Shown: piece after piece, positions 50,303-59,110 of the stretch
How the letters are laid out: each line of letters opens with the position of its first letter
Numbering within the stretch: the stretch's first letter is position 1
DNA from: Thermomonospora echinospora
GTDB taxonomy: Bacteria; Actinomycetota; Actinomycetes; Streptosporangiales; Streptosporangiaceae
Reading direction: 5' to 3'
DNA: 64,000 nucleotides
NCBI RefSeq assembly: GCF_900108175.1
Contig: NZ_FNVO01000007.1
Coordinates: forward strand, 1-64,000
The notes under the pieces: model-generated
Database searches by the model: none
What the model was told of the DNA's origin: nothing
The model's input: the letters and a program-made list of their open reading frames with translations, nothing else
Program-made: the position numbers and the translations under genes

Positions 50303-52030
50303 TCAGACCTGTTTGGGACGCCAGGTGCCGCGGTTGACCTGGAGGGTCTCGGGGGTGTGCAGCCGGACCATGGTGCGCGCCACCCCGGCGGGCGTGCTGC
50401 GCGGGGTGAGCAGGGACACGCCGATCATCACGGCGAACGCGGCCGGCACCGTCCAGGCCGCGGGCTGGGCCAGCAGGGCCCCGGCCAGGCCGCCGGGCGG
50501 GCCGCCCAGGATCGTGCACACCACGGCCGTGCCCGCCAGCCCGCCGCCCACCACCAGCCCGGCCAGCGCGCCCGCCACGGTCAGCCGCCGCCACCAGATG
50601 CCCAGCACCAGCAGCGGGCAGAAGGTGGACGCGGCGAGCGCGAACGCCAGCCCGACCACGTCGGCCACCGCCAGCGCCCGCGCCGCCAGCGCCAGCCCCA
50701 GCGGGACGAACAGCGCCAGCAGGGTCGCCGCACGGAACGAGCGCACCCCGCCGTGCAGGATGTCCTGCCCGATCACCCCGGCCACCGACACCGTCAGCCC
50801 GGAGGAGGTGGACAGGAACGCCGCCACCGCCCCGGCCGTCAGCAGCGCGCTCAGCAGGTCGCCGAGCGTCCCGCCGACCAGCCGGTCCGGCAGCGTCAGC
50901 ACCACGGCGTCGGTGCGCCCGGTCATCAGCAGTTCGGGGGTGTAGATCCGGCCGAGCGCCCCGTAAAGGGCGGGCAGCAGGTAGAAGGCGCCGAGCAGGG
51001 TGAGGACCAGCACCGTCGTACGGCGCGCGGCACGACCGTCGGGATTGGTGTAGAAGCGCACCAGCACGTGCGGCAGGCCCATCGTGCCCAGGAACGTCGC
51101 CATGATCAGCGAGTACGTGGCGTACAGCGGGTACTCGCGGCCGGCCAGCGGCTGCGCCCACTCGGAGTCGGTGCGCACCGGCAGGGCGGACACGTGCGGC
51201 ACCGTCGCGCCCGCCGGGAACGTGATCTCGGTGTCGCGGGCGATCCGGTGCTCGCCCGCCGCCAGGGTCACCGGCCCGGCGTGCTGGGCCCCGTCCATCC
51301 GGCCGTGCACGACCACCGGGACCGGGCGGTCCACCCGCACCTCGACGTCCGCGCCGACCGACACCGTCGTGCGCTCGGCGAACGCGGGCGGCGTGTCCTG
51401 GCCGAGGCCGGGCGAGCCGTCCTGTCGCCAGGCGATCAGCAGGAACAGCACCGGGACGGCCAGCGCGGTCAGCTTCAGCCAGTACTGGAACGCCTGCACC
51501 ATGGTGATGCTGCGCATCCCGCCGGACAGCACGTTGATCGTAACCACCACGGCGACCAGCACCGCGCCCACCCAGAACGGCGTGCCCGCCGCCGTGCGCA
51601 GCACCAGCCCGGCGCTCTGCAGCTGCGGCATCAGGTACAGCCACCCGATCAGCACGACCAGCACGCTGGTGACCCGCCGCACCGCCATCGACTCCAGCCG
51701 CGCCTCGGCGAAGTCCGGCAGCGTGTAGGCGCCGCTGCGGCGCAGCGGCGCGGAGATCAGCACCAGCAGCACCAGGTACCCGCCGGTCCAGCCCACCGGC
51801 AGCCACAGCATGTCGGCCCCATAGGCCAGGATCAGCCCGGCCACGCCCAGGAACGAGGCCGCCGACAGGTACTCCCCACCGATCGCCGAGGCGTTGCGCA
51901 GCGGCGAGACCGTCCGGGAGGCCACATAGAAGTCCGAGGTCGTCCGCGAGATCCGCAGCCCGAACGTGCCGACCAGCACGGTCGCCGCCACCACCAGCGA
52001 CACCGCCGCCAGCCCGTAGGCCGTGCTCAT
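50303..52030 (-). CDS. Sodium/solute symporter (second SSS protein) with extracytoplasmic insert
   Basis: A 575-residue SSS-family symporter related to ActP: FYVASRTVSPLRNASAIGGE, YLSAASFLGVAGLILAYGAD, GTMGLPHVLVRFYTNPDGRA and FLSTSSGLTVSVAGVIGQDI. Between two mid-protein helices is an insert of about 90 polar residues (roughly 208-297, beta-strand-like, from RQDGSPGLGQDTPPAFAERT to QPLAGREYPL), predicted outside the membrane. It is downstream of a small membrane protein, a LytTR regulator and a LytS-like kinase, so uptake is probably induced by its own substrate. Confidence 0.88.
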   Translation of the reverse strand: MSTAYGLAAVSLVVAATVLVGTFGLRISRTTSDFYVASRTVSPLRNASAIGGEYLSAASFLGVAGLILAYGADMLWLPVGWTGGYLVLLVLISAPLRRSGAYTLPDFAEARLESMAVRRVTSVLVVLIGWLYLMPQLQSAGLVLRTAAGTPFWVGAVLVAVVVTINVLSGGMRSITMVQAFQYWLKLTALAVPVLFLLIAWRQDGSPGLGQDTPPAFAERTTVSVGADVEVRVDRPVPVVVHGRMDGAQHAGPVTLAAGEHRIARDTEITFPAGATVPHVSALPVRTDSEWAQPLAGREYPLYATYSLIMATFLGTMGLPHVLVRFYTNPDGRAARRTTVLVLTLLGAFYLLPALYGALGRIYTPELLMTGRTDAVVLTLPDRLVGGTLGDLLSALLTAGAVAAFLSTSSGLTVSVAGVIGQDILHGGVRSFRAATLLALFVPLGLALAARALAVADVVGLAFALAASTFCPLLVLGIWWRRLTVAGALAGLVVGGGLAGTAVVCTILGGPPGGLAGALLAQPAAWTVPAAFAVMIGVSLLTPRSTPAGVARTMVRLHTPETLQVNRGTWRPKQV

Positions 52031-52037
52031 GTGCCAC

Positions 52038-52421
52038 TCACGTGTCGCGGTCGACCAGGTCGGCGAAGTCGCGTTCGTTGCGTTCGGCGTGCCGTACGTA
52101 CCACCGGCCGCACACCACGAAGCCGGGGTAGACCAGCCCGGCCAGCAGCACCCAGGGCAGTGGCAGGCCGCCGACGTCCAGCCCGCGCAGCTCCGGGGCG
52201 AGCACGAACAGCAGCGGCAGCCCGCCGACGACGACGCCGAGCGCCGCGCACACGCCCAGTCCCAGCCGCAGCTGGGCTCGCACCAGCGAGCGCATGTACG
52301 CCTCGCCCAGCCCGGTCTGCTCGTCGATCTCCCGGGTCACCGGGTGCCGGGGCCGCCGGGTCGCCCGCATCCGCGGGCTGGTGACCAGCACCCGCCGCGG
52401 CCCCTCGCCGTCCCGGCTCAC
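52038..52421 (-). CDS. Small membrane protein between LytTR regulator and symporter
   Basis: A 127-residue protein with a basic N-terminal half (RMRATRRPRHPVTREIDEQT) and two helices, LGLGVCAALGVVVGGLPLLF and GLPLPWVLLAGLVYPGFVVC. The tail WYVRHAERNERDFADLVDRD resembles the cytoplasmic end of DUF485 partners of SSS transporters, so I regard it as the functional counterpart of the actP partner. GTG 52421 overlaps the regulator stop by 4 bp; the symporter ATG follows after 7 bp. Confidence 0.75.
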   Translation of the reverse strand: MSRDGEGPRRVLVTSPRMRATRRPRHPVTREIDEQTGLGEAYMRSLVRAQLRLGLGVCAALGVVVGGLPLLFVLAPELRGLDVGGLPLPWVLLAGLVYPGFVVCGRWYVRHAERNERDFADLVDRDT

Positions 52422-53206
52422 GGGGTCCGCCTGGCGTTGCGGACCAGCAGGTCGCGCAGCTCGCGGGTGTGGCGGCGGCTGACCGGCAGCTCGGTGCCGC
52501 CGACCCGGACCGTGCAGCGGCCGGAGTCCAGGCGCAGTTCCTCGATGTGCCGCAGGGCCACCAGGTGGCTGCGGTGGACGCGGACGAACCCGGCGCCGCG
52601 CCAGCGTTCCTCCAGCGCGGCCAGCGGGATGCGCACCAGGTGGCCGCCCGAGGGGGTGTGCAGGCGGGCGTAGTCGCCGTGCGCCTCGACGTACCAGACG
52701 TCGGCGGGGGCGACGAAGCGGGTGACCCCGGCCAGCTCGACCGGCACCAGTTCCGGGTCGGGTGAGGGCGGCGGCACCGCGCCCGGCTCGGACCCGGCGG
52801 ACCCGGGCTCGGCGGCGGCCCGCTCGCCGGGGCCGCTCACCCGGCGGATGGCCTCGGCCAGCCGTTCCGGCCGGACGGGCTTGAGCAGGTAGTCGGCCGC
52901 CTTGATCTCGAAGGCGTCCACGGCGTGGTCGTCGTAGGCGGTGACGTAGACGATCCGCGGCGGCCGGGCGAACTGGGCCAGCAGCCGGCCCAGCACCACG
53001 CCGTCCAGCCCCGGCATCCGGATGTCCAGGAACACCGCGTCGATCGGCCGGCGCTCGGCCAGCGCCCGGTCGACCTGCCGCAGCGCGGCGGCGCCGTCCC
53101 GGGCCACGGCGACCTCCTCGATGCGTGGGTCGGCGCGCAGCCAGAAGGCCAGGTCGTCCAGCGCCGGAGCTTCGTCGTCCACGGCCAGGACGCGCAGACC
53201 GGCCAC
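52418..53206 (-). CDS. LytTR-type response regulator
   Basis: A 262-residue regulator: receiver domain (1-120) with the acidic pair in VLAVDDEAPALDDLAFWLRA, phospho-acceptor Asp in AVFLDIRMPGLDG, and Lys in AADYLLKPVRPE; a Pro/Glu-rich linker; then a LytTR DNA-binding domain (about 155-258) with VWYVEAHGDYARLHTPSGGH and FVRVHRSHLVALRHIEELRL. GTG 53206 has a good AAGGAGG. Paired with the LytS-like kinase 63 bp upstream. Confidence 0.93.
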   Translation of the reverse strand: MAGLRVLAVDDEAPALDDLAFWLRADPRIEEVAVARDGAAALRQVDRALAERRPIDAVFLDIRMPGLDGVVLGRLLAQFARPPRIVYVTAYDDHAVDAFEIKAADYLLKPVRPERLAEAIRRVSGPGERAAAEPGSAGSEPGAVPPPSPDPELVPVELAGVTRFVAPADVWYVEAHGDYARLHTPSGGHLVRIPLAALEERWRGAGFVRVHRSHLVALRHIEELRLDSGRCTVRVGGTELPVSRRHTRELRDLLVRNARRTP

Positions 53207-53269
53207 TGGACCTCCTTGTGGGGTGGATCACGTCGGATGTCCTAAGGGTCCGAACGCGGCGCTCGAAAG

Positions 53270-54487
53270 TCAAACGCCGGACGCCGTCACCCCGGGCCGG
53301 TACTTGGGCACCCGCAGCGTCACCTTGGTGCCCGCGCCTGTCGCGGTCTCCACCTGCAGCCCGTACTCGTCCCCGTACACCTGCCGCAGCCGCCCGTCGA
53401 CGTTGCCGAGCCCGATCCCGGCCGCCTCCGGCGAGCCCTCACCGTCCGGTTCCGCCCCCCGGTACTCCCCCGCCAGGATGTGCCGCAGCCGCTCGGGGTC
53501 CATGCCGATCCCGTCGTCCTCCACGCTGATCACCGCGTCCGCCCCGGCGTCCTCGGCGATGATGGTGATCTGGCCGGGTCCGGTCCGGTCCTGCAGCCCG
53601 TGCCGGACGGCGTTCTCCACCAGCGGCTGCAGGCACAGGAACGGCACCGCCACCGGCAGCACCTCGGGCGCGATCCGCAGCGTCACCCGCAGCCGGTCGT
53701 CGCCGAACCGGGCGCGCTGCAGCAGCAGGTAGCGGTCGATGGAGTGCAACTCCTCCGACAGCGTGGTGAAGTCGCCGTGCCGCCGGAACGAGTAGCGGGT
53801 GAAGTCGGCGAACTCCAGCAGCAGCTCACGCGCCCGTTCTGGGTCGGTCCGCACGAACGAGGCGATCGTGGTCAGCGAGTTGTAGATGAAGTGCGGCGAG
53901 ATCTGCGCCCGCAGCGCCCGCACCTCGGCCTCCATCAGCAGGGTCCGTGAGCGGTCCAGCTCGGCGAGCTGGAGCTGGGCGTCCACCCAGTGCCCCACCT
54001 CCTCGGCGGCCCGGATCAGCCCCGCCGACACGTCGTCCCCGTAGGCGGCCAGCGTCCCCACCACCCGGTCGTCGGTGGTCAGCGGCACCACGACGGCGTG
54101 CTTGACGGGGCAGTCCAGGTACGCGCACGCCACCGTGTCCGGCCCGAGCACCTCGGTGCGCCCGCTGTCCATCGGCCCCGCCGCGTGCGCCAGGGCCCCC
54201 TCGGCGTGGTGGTCGCCCGAACCGTCCCAGGCCAGCAGCCGTTCCCCGTCGGTGATCGCCAGCGCCGCCGACCCCAGCAGCTCCCGCAGGTGGCGGGCCG
54301 CCTTCTGCGCCCCCTGCTCGGTCAGCCCGGCCCGCAGCGGCGGCGCCGCCAGCGAGGCGGTGTGCAGCGTCTGGAACGTCGCCCGGTCCGCCGGGCTGCC
54401 CAGCTCCCGCCGCCCCCGCCACCACGGCACCGCCGCCAGCCCCCCGGTCACCGCCACCGCCGCGACCACCGCCAACGCCACGTCCAT
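53270..54487 (-). CDS. LytS-like sensor histidine kinase
   Basis: A 405-residue kinase. One N-terminal helix (VALAVVAAVAVTGGLAAVPW) anchors it; residues about 45-180 form a GAF-like sensor with CAYLDCPVKHAVVVPLTTDD; the phospho-accepting His is in RAQISPHFIYNSLTTIASFV (His kinase family typical of LytS), followed by ATPase motifs ENAVRHGL, EDDGIGMD and GIGLGNVDGRLRQVYG. The sensor is cytoplasmic, unlike the multi-helix sensor of LytS itself, so it may read an internal metabolite. Start: ATG 54487. Confidence 0.92.
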   Translation of the reverse strand: MDVALAVVAAVAVTGGLAAVPWWRGRRELGSPADRATFQTLHTASLAAPPLRAGLTEQGAQKAARHLRELLGSAALAITDGERLLAWDGSGDHHAEGALAHAAGPMDSGRTEVLGPDTVACAYLDCPVKHAVVVPLTTDDRVVGTLAAYGDDVSAGLIRAAEEVGHWVDAQLQLAELDRSRTLLMEAEVRALRAQISPHFIYNSLTTIASFVRTDPERARELLLEFADFTRYSFRRHGDFTTLSEELHSIDRYLLLQRARFGDDRLRVTLRIAPEVLPVAVPFLCLQPLVENAVRHGLQDRTGPGQITIIAEDAGADAVISVEDDGIGMDPERLRHILAGEYRGAEPDGEGSPEAAGIGLGNVDGRLRQVYGDEYGLQVETATGAGTKVTLRVPKYRPGVTASGV

Positions 54488-54641
54488 GCCCGCCACCGTA
54501 GCCCCGTGCCCGGCGCGGATCCGCCCAGAACGCGGCATCCCTCGCGGGGACGGACGCCGCCCGGCCGCAATCGGTGCCGCCTAGCGGATCCGCCTGCCGC
54601 TCGCCGCAGACCCGGTGGTCATGCCGCGGCCCCTTCGCTGG

Positions 54642-56687
54642 TCACTTGATGTAGACGAGGCCGTCGGTGACCACGGTGGGGCGGCCGCGGGTGCCCACCA
54701 CGACGAGCTTGACGGTGTGCCGGCCGCTGGTGTTCCAGCTCTTCGTCCAGACGATCCGGCGGTAGGCCGTGGACGATGCCCTGGTGTCGACGGTGGCGGC
54801 CTTGACGCCGTCGACGTACACGTGAACGGCGCCGCGTTTGGTCCCCCGCTGGAAGATCAGGCCGAACGAGCGGCCGGTGAAGGTGTAGCGGGCGGTGGCG
54901 CCCTTGGCGCTGCTGTAGTACGCCTTGCCGCCGAGATAGGAGCCGGAGTTGGTCCTCTTCCAGGTGCCGGTGCGGGTGGAGCCGGACTCGTGGACGAGCG
55001 CGGCGGTGTGGGTGACCGACGAGCTTCGGGTGTTGCCGGTGGCGTCGGCGGCGGTCAGCGACCACCGCATGGAGGTGTTCGGCTTGGCGGAGGCGTTCCA
55101 GGAGGTCGTGGCCGGGGTGAAGGTCTTGGCGGTGGGCGAGGTGGCCTTCACCGACTGCAGCGCCGTGTTGTCGGTGGCCTTCCAGCCGAGCCGGACCGGC
55201 ACCGACCCCGCGCCGGCCGTGCCCGTGCGCACGGTGAGGCGGGGAGGCGTGGTGAAGACCGGCGCGGTCGTGTCGGCGACCACCGGGTAGACGGGCGAGG
55301 ACACGGTGGTGCCGTTGAGGTTGACGGCGCGCACCTGGAGCCGGTGGGAGCCCGCGGCCATGGTCACCCGGGCCGAGGTCGCCGTCCCGTTCGGTGTGGC
55401 GACGACCTTGCCGTCGACGAGCACCTCATAGCGGGAGACGCCGGCGGGCTTCCAGCCGAGGGTCACCGTTCCCTTGGTGTAGTAGGTGGTCCCGACCTTG
55501 TTCGCGCCCGTGATGGAGGTGACGACGGGGGACGCGGCCGGGGTGACCCACTGCTTGGCCTGGGTGCGGATGGTGCCCAGCTTGGCGTAGAGCCGCTCGC
55601 CGGGGCATTCGGTGGCGAAGCCGTCCAGATGCCCGGAGATCGTGTTGAACGTGACCGTCGTGTCGGCCGGGTACTTGCCGTTGTCGATGGGGGTGGTCAG
55701 CCGGCCCTTGCCGGTGGGGTCGCCACCGTGCAGGCCGAGCTTCCACGCGGCGACCTTGGCGACCGCGCTCACGGCCGCGTTCGCGGGCTCGGTCTTGGTG
55801 TACGTGCCGAGCACCGCTACCCCGGAGGAGCCGGTGTTGAAGCCGTAGGTGTGCGCGCCGACCACCGGCCTGTCGACGCCGCCCCCGCGGCCCTCGAAGA
55901 TGGTGCCGCACTTGTCGACCAGGAAGTTGTATCCGATGTCGTCCCAGCCTCTGGTCTGGACGTGGAACAGCATGATCGACCGTATGACGGCCGGCGACTG
56001 GGCGCAGGTGTAGTCCTTGTTCTCCGCCGTGTGGTGGGTGAAGACCACCTTGGCGCTGGGGGCGTAGGCGGGAGGGTTGCGGACCAGTGCCTCGTCGGCG
56101 CCCCACCCGGCGCGGCTGACGATGGTCGGCCGCGGCGCCGTGCCGGTGGAGGCGACCGGGACCTGCCCGGCGGCGCCGGCTCCCGGGTCGTCGCCGGGGT
56201 CGACCAGGTCGACGCGCAGTCCCTTGGGCAGGGCGCCGCCCTCGCCGGTCACGTGGACCTGCACCCCGTTCGACGGCCCCACCCACATCGGCTCCGTGGC
56301 GCCGCGTGACGGGCGCTCGGAACGCGGCCCGGCGTCGGGCGCGTCCCCCTCCCCGGCCTCGACGGACCGCCATGGCGACCACCTGCCGGTGACCGCGCTG
56401 CGCACCCGGACCCGTACCTCGCCGCCGAGGTCCGTCCGCACGTCGTCCCAGGAGAGGCCGAGCAGGCTGAACGGCCGCGTCCGCTCGGCCGGAACCTCCA
56501 TGACCGGACGCGCCGCCCCGGCCGCCTGCGCACCGGAGACCGTGCGCAACGCCAGCGTGTGCACCTGCCCCGGCCGGGCCTCGGGGGCGGGGGAGGCTTC
56601 CGACGGGCTCCCGGCCCACACATGCACGACGCTCCCGGGCACCACCAGCCCCGCCGCGGACAGCACGACGACCGCGCGCCTTCTCAT
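54642..56687 (-). CDS. Secreted PGRP-type N-acetylmuramoyl-L-alanine amidase with repeat C-terminus
   Basis: A 681-residue secreted protein. Signal peptide RRRAVVVLSAAGLVVPGSVV; an N-terminal region (about 45-170) typical of actinomycete PGRP amidases; then the PGRP/Amidase_2 domain (about 185-375) with SRAGWGADEALVRNPPAYAP. Zinc ligands are the His pair in VFTHHTAENKDY, His in HTYGFNTGSSGV/SGHLDGFATECPG and the Cys. It ends with Ig-like beta domains and a FlgD-like or galactose-binding-like segment that could bind wall polymers. It should cleave the amide between MurNAc and L-Ala. ATG 56687 has GGAGG close upstream. Confidence 0.87.
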   Translation of the reverse strand: MRRRAVVVLSAAGLVVPGSVVHVWAGSPSEASPAPEARPGQVHTLALRTVSGAQAAGAARPVMEVPAERTRPFSLLGLSWDDVRTDLGGEVRVRVRSAVTGRWSPWRSVEAGEGDAPDAGPRSERPSRGATEPMWVGPSNGVQVHVTGEGGALPKGLRVDLVDPGDDPGAGAAGQVPVASTGTAPRPTIVSRAGWGADEALVRNPPAYAPSAKVVFTHHTAENKDYTCAQSPAVIRSIMLFHVQTRGWDDIGYNFLVDKCGTIFEGRGGGVDRPVVGAHTYGFNTGSSGVAVLGTYTKTEPANAAVSAVAKVAAWKLGLHGGDPTGKGRLTTPIDNGKYPADTTVTFNTISGHLDGFATECPGERLYAKLGTIRTQAKQWVTPAASPVVTSITGANKVGTTYYTKGTVTLGWKPAGVSRYEVLVDGKVVATPNGTATSARVTMAAGSHRLQVRAVNLNGTTVSSPVYPVVADTTAPVFTTPPRLTVRTGTAGAGSVPVRLGWKATDNTALQSVKATSPTAKTFTPATTSWNASAKPNTSMRWSLTAADATGNTRSSSVTHTAALVHESGSTRTGTWKRTNSGSYLGGKAYYSSAKGATARYTFTGRSFGLIFQRGTKRGAVHVYVDGVKAATVDTRASSTAYRRIVWTKSWNTSGRHTVKLVVVGTRGRPTVVTDGLVYIK

Positions 56688-56846
56688 GACCCTCCGATCA
56701 TGCGGCGAATCCGTCGTGTCACCGCGGCACGGCCCCACCCGGCAAGGGAAAGCGGCGATCGTCGATCATAGCCACGGCCGCCCTGGCGTCAGGGACATTC
56801 CGGTTACACCGGCCACGGTCTGGCCTGCCGGTGAAAGGGGGGCGGG

Positions 56847-57608
56847 TCAGCGCAGAACGGTGCCGCCGTCGACGTTGACCGTCTGTCCGTTGATCCAGGA
56901 GCCCTCGTCCGACAGCAGGTAGGCGACCATGCCGGCGACATCGCTCGCCTCGCCGTGGCGAGGACTGCGGGTGCGGGCGAGCATGGCTTTGAGCATCTCC
57001 GGCGGTGCGCCGTCGCGGATCTCGGGGGTCAGGATCAGGCCGGGGGTGATGGCGTTGGCGCGGACGCCGTCCCTGCCCCAGCGCGAGGCGACGTGGCGGG
57101 CCAGAGCGTTGATGCCGGCCTTGGTCACGGCGTAGGCGGGGCGCTTGGGCTCGCCCGTGAAGGAGGCGATGGAGGAGGTGTAGACGATCGCGCCGCCGCC
57201 GCGGGCGAGGAGTTCGGGAACAGTGTGGCGGGTGACGAGCATGTGGCCGCGCAGGTTGACGGCGATGGTGCGATCCCAGATCGCCAGGTCGATGTCGACG
57301 ACATCGGTGTCCTGCTGGACCGCGCCCATGTCGCCGGCGTTGATGTGGACGGCGTCCAGCCCTCCGTAGGTCCGCACGGCCACGGAGACCAGTTCCCTGA
57401 CGGAGGCGTCGTCGGAGATGTCGAACCGCACCGCGACCGCCCGGCCACCGGTGTCGTTGATGGCCGCGGCGGTCTCTTCGGCTCCGGCGAGGTTCAGGTC
57501 GCCGACCACGACCTTGGCGCCCTCCTGTGCCAGCCGCCGCGCCGAGGCGGCGCCCAGCCCGGTGGCGGCACCGGCGATCAGGATGACCTTGTCCTGCAGA
57601 CCCTGCAT
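56847..57608 (-). CDS. SDR-family oxidoreductase (left of divergent pair)
   Basis: A 253-residue classical short-chain dehydrogenase: cofactor motif IAGAATGLGAASARRLAQEG, acidic GDLNLAGAEE after strand 2 favouring NAD(H), catalytic Ser in VYTSSIASF and YAVTKAG with Tyr and Lys. The family NNAG motif reads HINAGDMG, so the Asn-Asn pair is altered. Substrate unknown; fatty-acid, steroid or aromatic alcohol oxidation is possible. Start: ATG 57608. Shares a 115-bp divergent promoter region and a perfect operator with the next SDR. Confidence 0.87.
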   Translation of the reverse strand: MQGLQDKVILIAGAATGLGAASARRLAQEGAKVVVGDLNLAGAEETAAAINDTGGRAVAVRFDISDDASVRELVSVAVRTYGGLDAVHINAGDMGAVQQDTDVVDIDLAIWDRTIAVNLRGHMLVTRHTVPELLARGGGAIVYTSSIASFTGEPKRPAYAVTKAGINALARHVASRWGRDGVRANAITPGLILTPEIRDGAPPEMLKAMLARTRSPRHGEASDVAGMVAYLLSDEGSWINGQTVNVDGGTVLR

Positions 57609-57635
57609 GTTCCCGTGCTCCGCTTCCCCTGTGTC

Positions 57636-57668
57636 GAATTGCGTTCTAACCTTAGCAGAACGCAATTC
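57636..57668. promoter_or_regulatory. Perfect 12-bp-arm operator between divergent SDR genes
   Basis: GAATTGCGTTCT (57636-57647) and AGAACGCAATTC (57657-57668), separated by 9 bases (AACCTTAGC). The arms are exact complements. Size, AT content and position 28 bp from one start and 56 bp from the other suit a TetR-family repressor controlling both genes; no such regulator is in the window. A half-site-like AGAACGTGA recurs at 57679-57687. Confidence 0.8.
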
Positions 57669-57723
57669 TCTACAACGAGAACGTGATGTAGGCCGCACGG
57701 CGGGGCATGTCGGAGGGAAGCAG

Positions 57724-58491
57724 ATGGGGTACGCGGACGAGCTTTTCGACCTGACCGGCAGGGTCGTCCTGGTCACCGGCGGCAGCCGGGGTCTGGGCCG
57801 GGAGATGGCCTTGGCCGCCGCCCGGTGCGGCGCCGACGTCGTCATCGCCAGCCGCAAGTACGACGCCTGCGCGGCCACGGCCGAGGAGATCGAGCGGGCC
57901 ACCGGCCGCGCCGCGCTGCCCTACGGCGTGCACATCGGCCGCTGGGACCAGCTGCCGGGCCTGGTCGACGCCGTCTACGAGCGCTTTGGCAGGCTTGACG
58001 CACTGATCAACAACGCGGGCATGTCACCGGTGTACGACTCGCTCGACTCGGTGACGGAGAAGATGTTCGACGCCGTACTGAACCTCAACCTCAAGGGCCC
58101 GTTCCGGCTGTCGGTGCTGGCCGGCGAGCGGATGAAGGCGGCCGGCCGGGGCGCGATCGTCAACGTCAGCTCCACAGGGTCGATCCGGCCGCGAGCGGCG
58201 ATCGTGCCCTACGCGGCCGCCAAGGCCGGGCTCAACGCGCTCACCGAGGGCCTCGCCCAAGGGCTCGGCCCGCAGGTGCGCGTCAACACCCTGATGGCCG
58301 GCCCGTTCGCCACCCAGGCCACCCGGCACTGGGAGGACGACAAGAACAAGCTCGACGAGGGGGTGCGCCCGCACGCGCTCCAGCGCATCGGGAAGCCGTC
58401 CGAGGTGGTCGGCGCCGCGCTCTACCTGATCTCGGACGCCTCCAGCTACACCAGCTCCGCGACGCTCCGGGTCGACGGCGGAATGCCCTGA
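57724..58491 (+). CDS. SDR-family oxidoreductase (right of divergent pair)
   Basis: A 255-residue classical SDR: VLVTGGSRGLGREMALAAAR, NNAGMSPVYDSLDSV, catalytic Ser in VNVSSTGSIRP and YAAAKAGLNALTEG. SRKYDACAATAEE after strand 2, with Ser-Arg-Lys, suggests NADP(H). The end LRVDGGMP is standard. Start: ATG 57724 with GGAGG upstream. Its stop region is duplicated about 65 bp downstream. Confidence 0.88.
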   Translation: MGYADELFDLTGRVVLVTGGSRGLGREMALAAARCGADVVIASRKYDACAATAEEIERATGRAALPYGVHIGRWDQLPGLVDAVYERFGRLDALINNAGMSPVYDSLDSVTEKMFDAVLNLNLKGPFRLSVLAGERMKAAGRGAIVNVSSTGSIRPRAAIVPYAAAKAGLNALTEGLAQGLGPQVRVNTLMAGPFATQATRHWEDDKNKLDEGVRPHALQRIGKPSEVVGAALYLISDASSYTSSATLRVDGGMP

Positions 58492-58567
58492 AGGCGGCCC
58501 GGACCACTGAGCCCATGGCCGCCCGGCGGACTACCGGCCCCGGCGGAATGCCCTGAACGCGGCCCGG
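58476..58567 (+). repeat. 27-bp direct repeat spanning the SDR stop codon
   Basis: The 27 bases 58476-58502, which include the last codons and stop of the SDR gene (CGGCGGAATGCCCTGAAGG and on), recur at 58541-58567 with one mismatch (26/27). The 38-bp spacer shows no further similarity. This looks like a local duplication of the gene end. Confidence 0.85.
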
Positions 58568-58641
58568 CCCCCGAGAACCTCCAAGCCGTGGATCACCGAA
58601 CGGCCTCGCCGGACGGACCCGGGGTCGGGCAGCATGGACTT

Positions 58642-59100
58642 ATGCCTGACAGGCCGGATCCTTCCACCGCCTCCTGGCGGCCCGAGCTCTTCGAGGGGGT
58701 GCCGGGCTTCCCCGAGGCGGTGGACTGGCACGTCCGCCCGGAGCCGCCGGTGGAGATCGTCTATGCCGGTGTCTACGAGGACGGCGGCACCGGCTTCATG
58801 GTGGTGCGGGACGCCACCGGGCGGAAATGGCCGTTCTGTTTCGACAGGTCCTTCGGCCGCCTGTTCACCGGGGCCCACCCCGACGACGGGCAGGCCGCCC
58901 TCGTACGTCCCGGAAGCCCGCTGGAGGCCGACGTGCTCGCTCTCATGGGCGATACGGTGCGGCGGATCATCCGTGACGGCGCCCGGCACCGGCCGCCGGA
59001 GATCCCCGAGCTGCGCGTGCTGCCGTCGCTGTACGAGGGCGCCCTCGTCCACGCGCAGGCACGCCGCCGCAGGCCGGGCTGGGCCTCGATCCAGACCTGA
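58642..59100 (+). CDS. Hypothetical protein
   Basis: A 152-residue soluble protein I do not recognise. It begins MPDRPDPSTASWRPELFEGV, has a beta-rich middle (VEIVYAGVYEDGGTGFMVVR, WPFCFDRSFGRLFTG) and a helical end with an Arg-rich stretch (QARRRRPGWASIQT). No signal peptide, membrane helix or catalytic motif is visible. Third-position GC is as in real genes. It converges with the quinone oxidoreductase gene, 10 bp apart. Confidence 0.65.
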   Translation: MPDRPDPSTASWRPELFEGVPGFPEAVDWHVRPEPPVEIVYAGVYEDGGTGFMVVRDATGRKWPFCFDRSFGRLFTGAHPDDGQAALVRPGSPLEADVLALMGDTVRRIIRDGARHRPPEIPELRVLPSLYEGALVHAQARRRRPGWASIQT

Positions 59101-59110
59101 GTCCCTCGTG

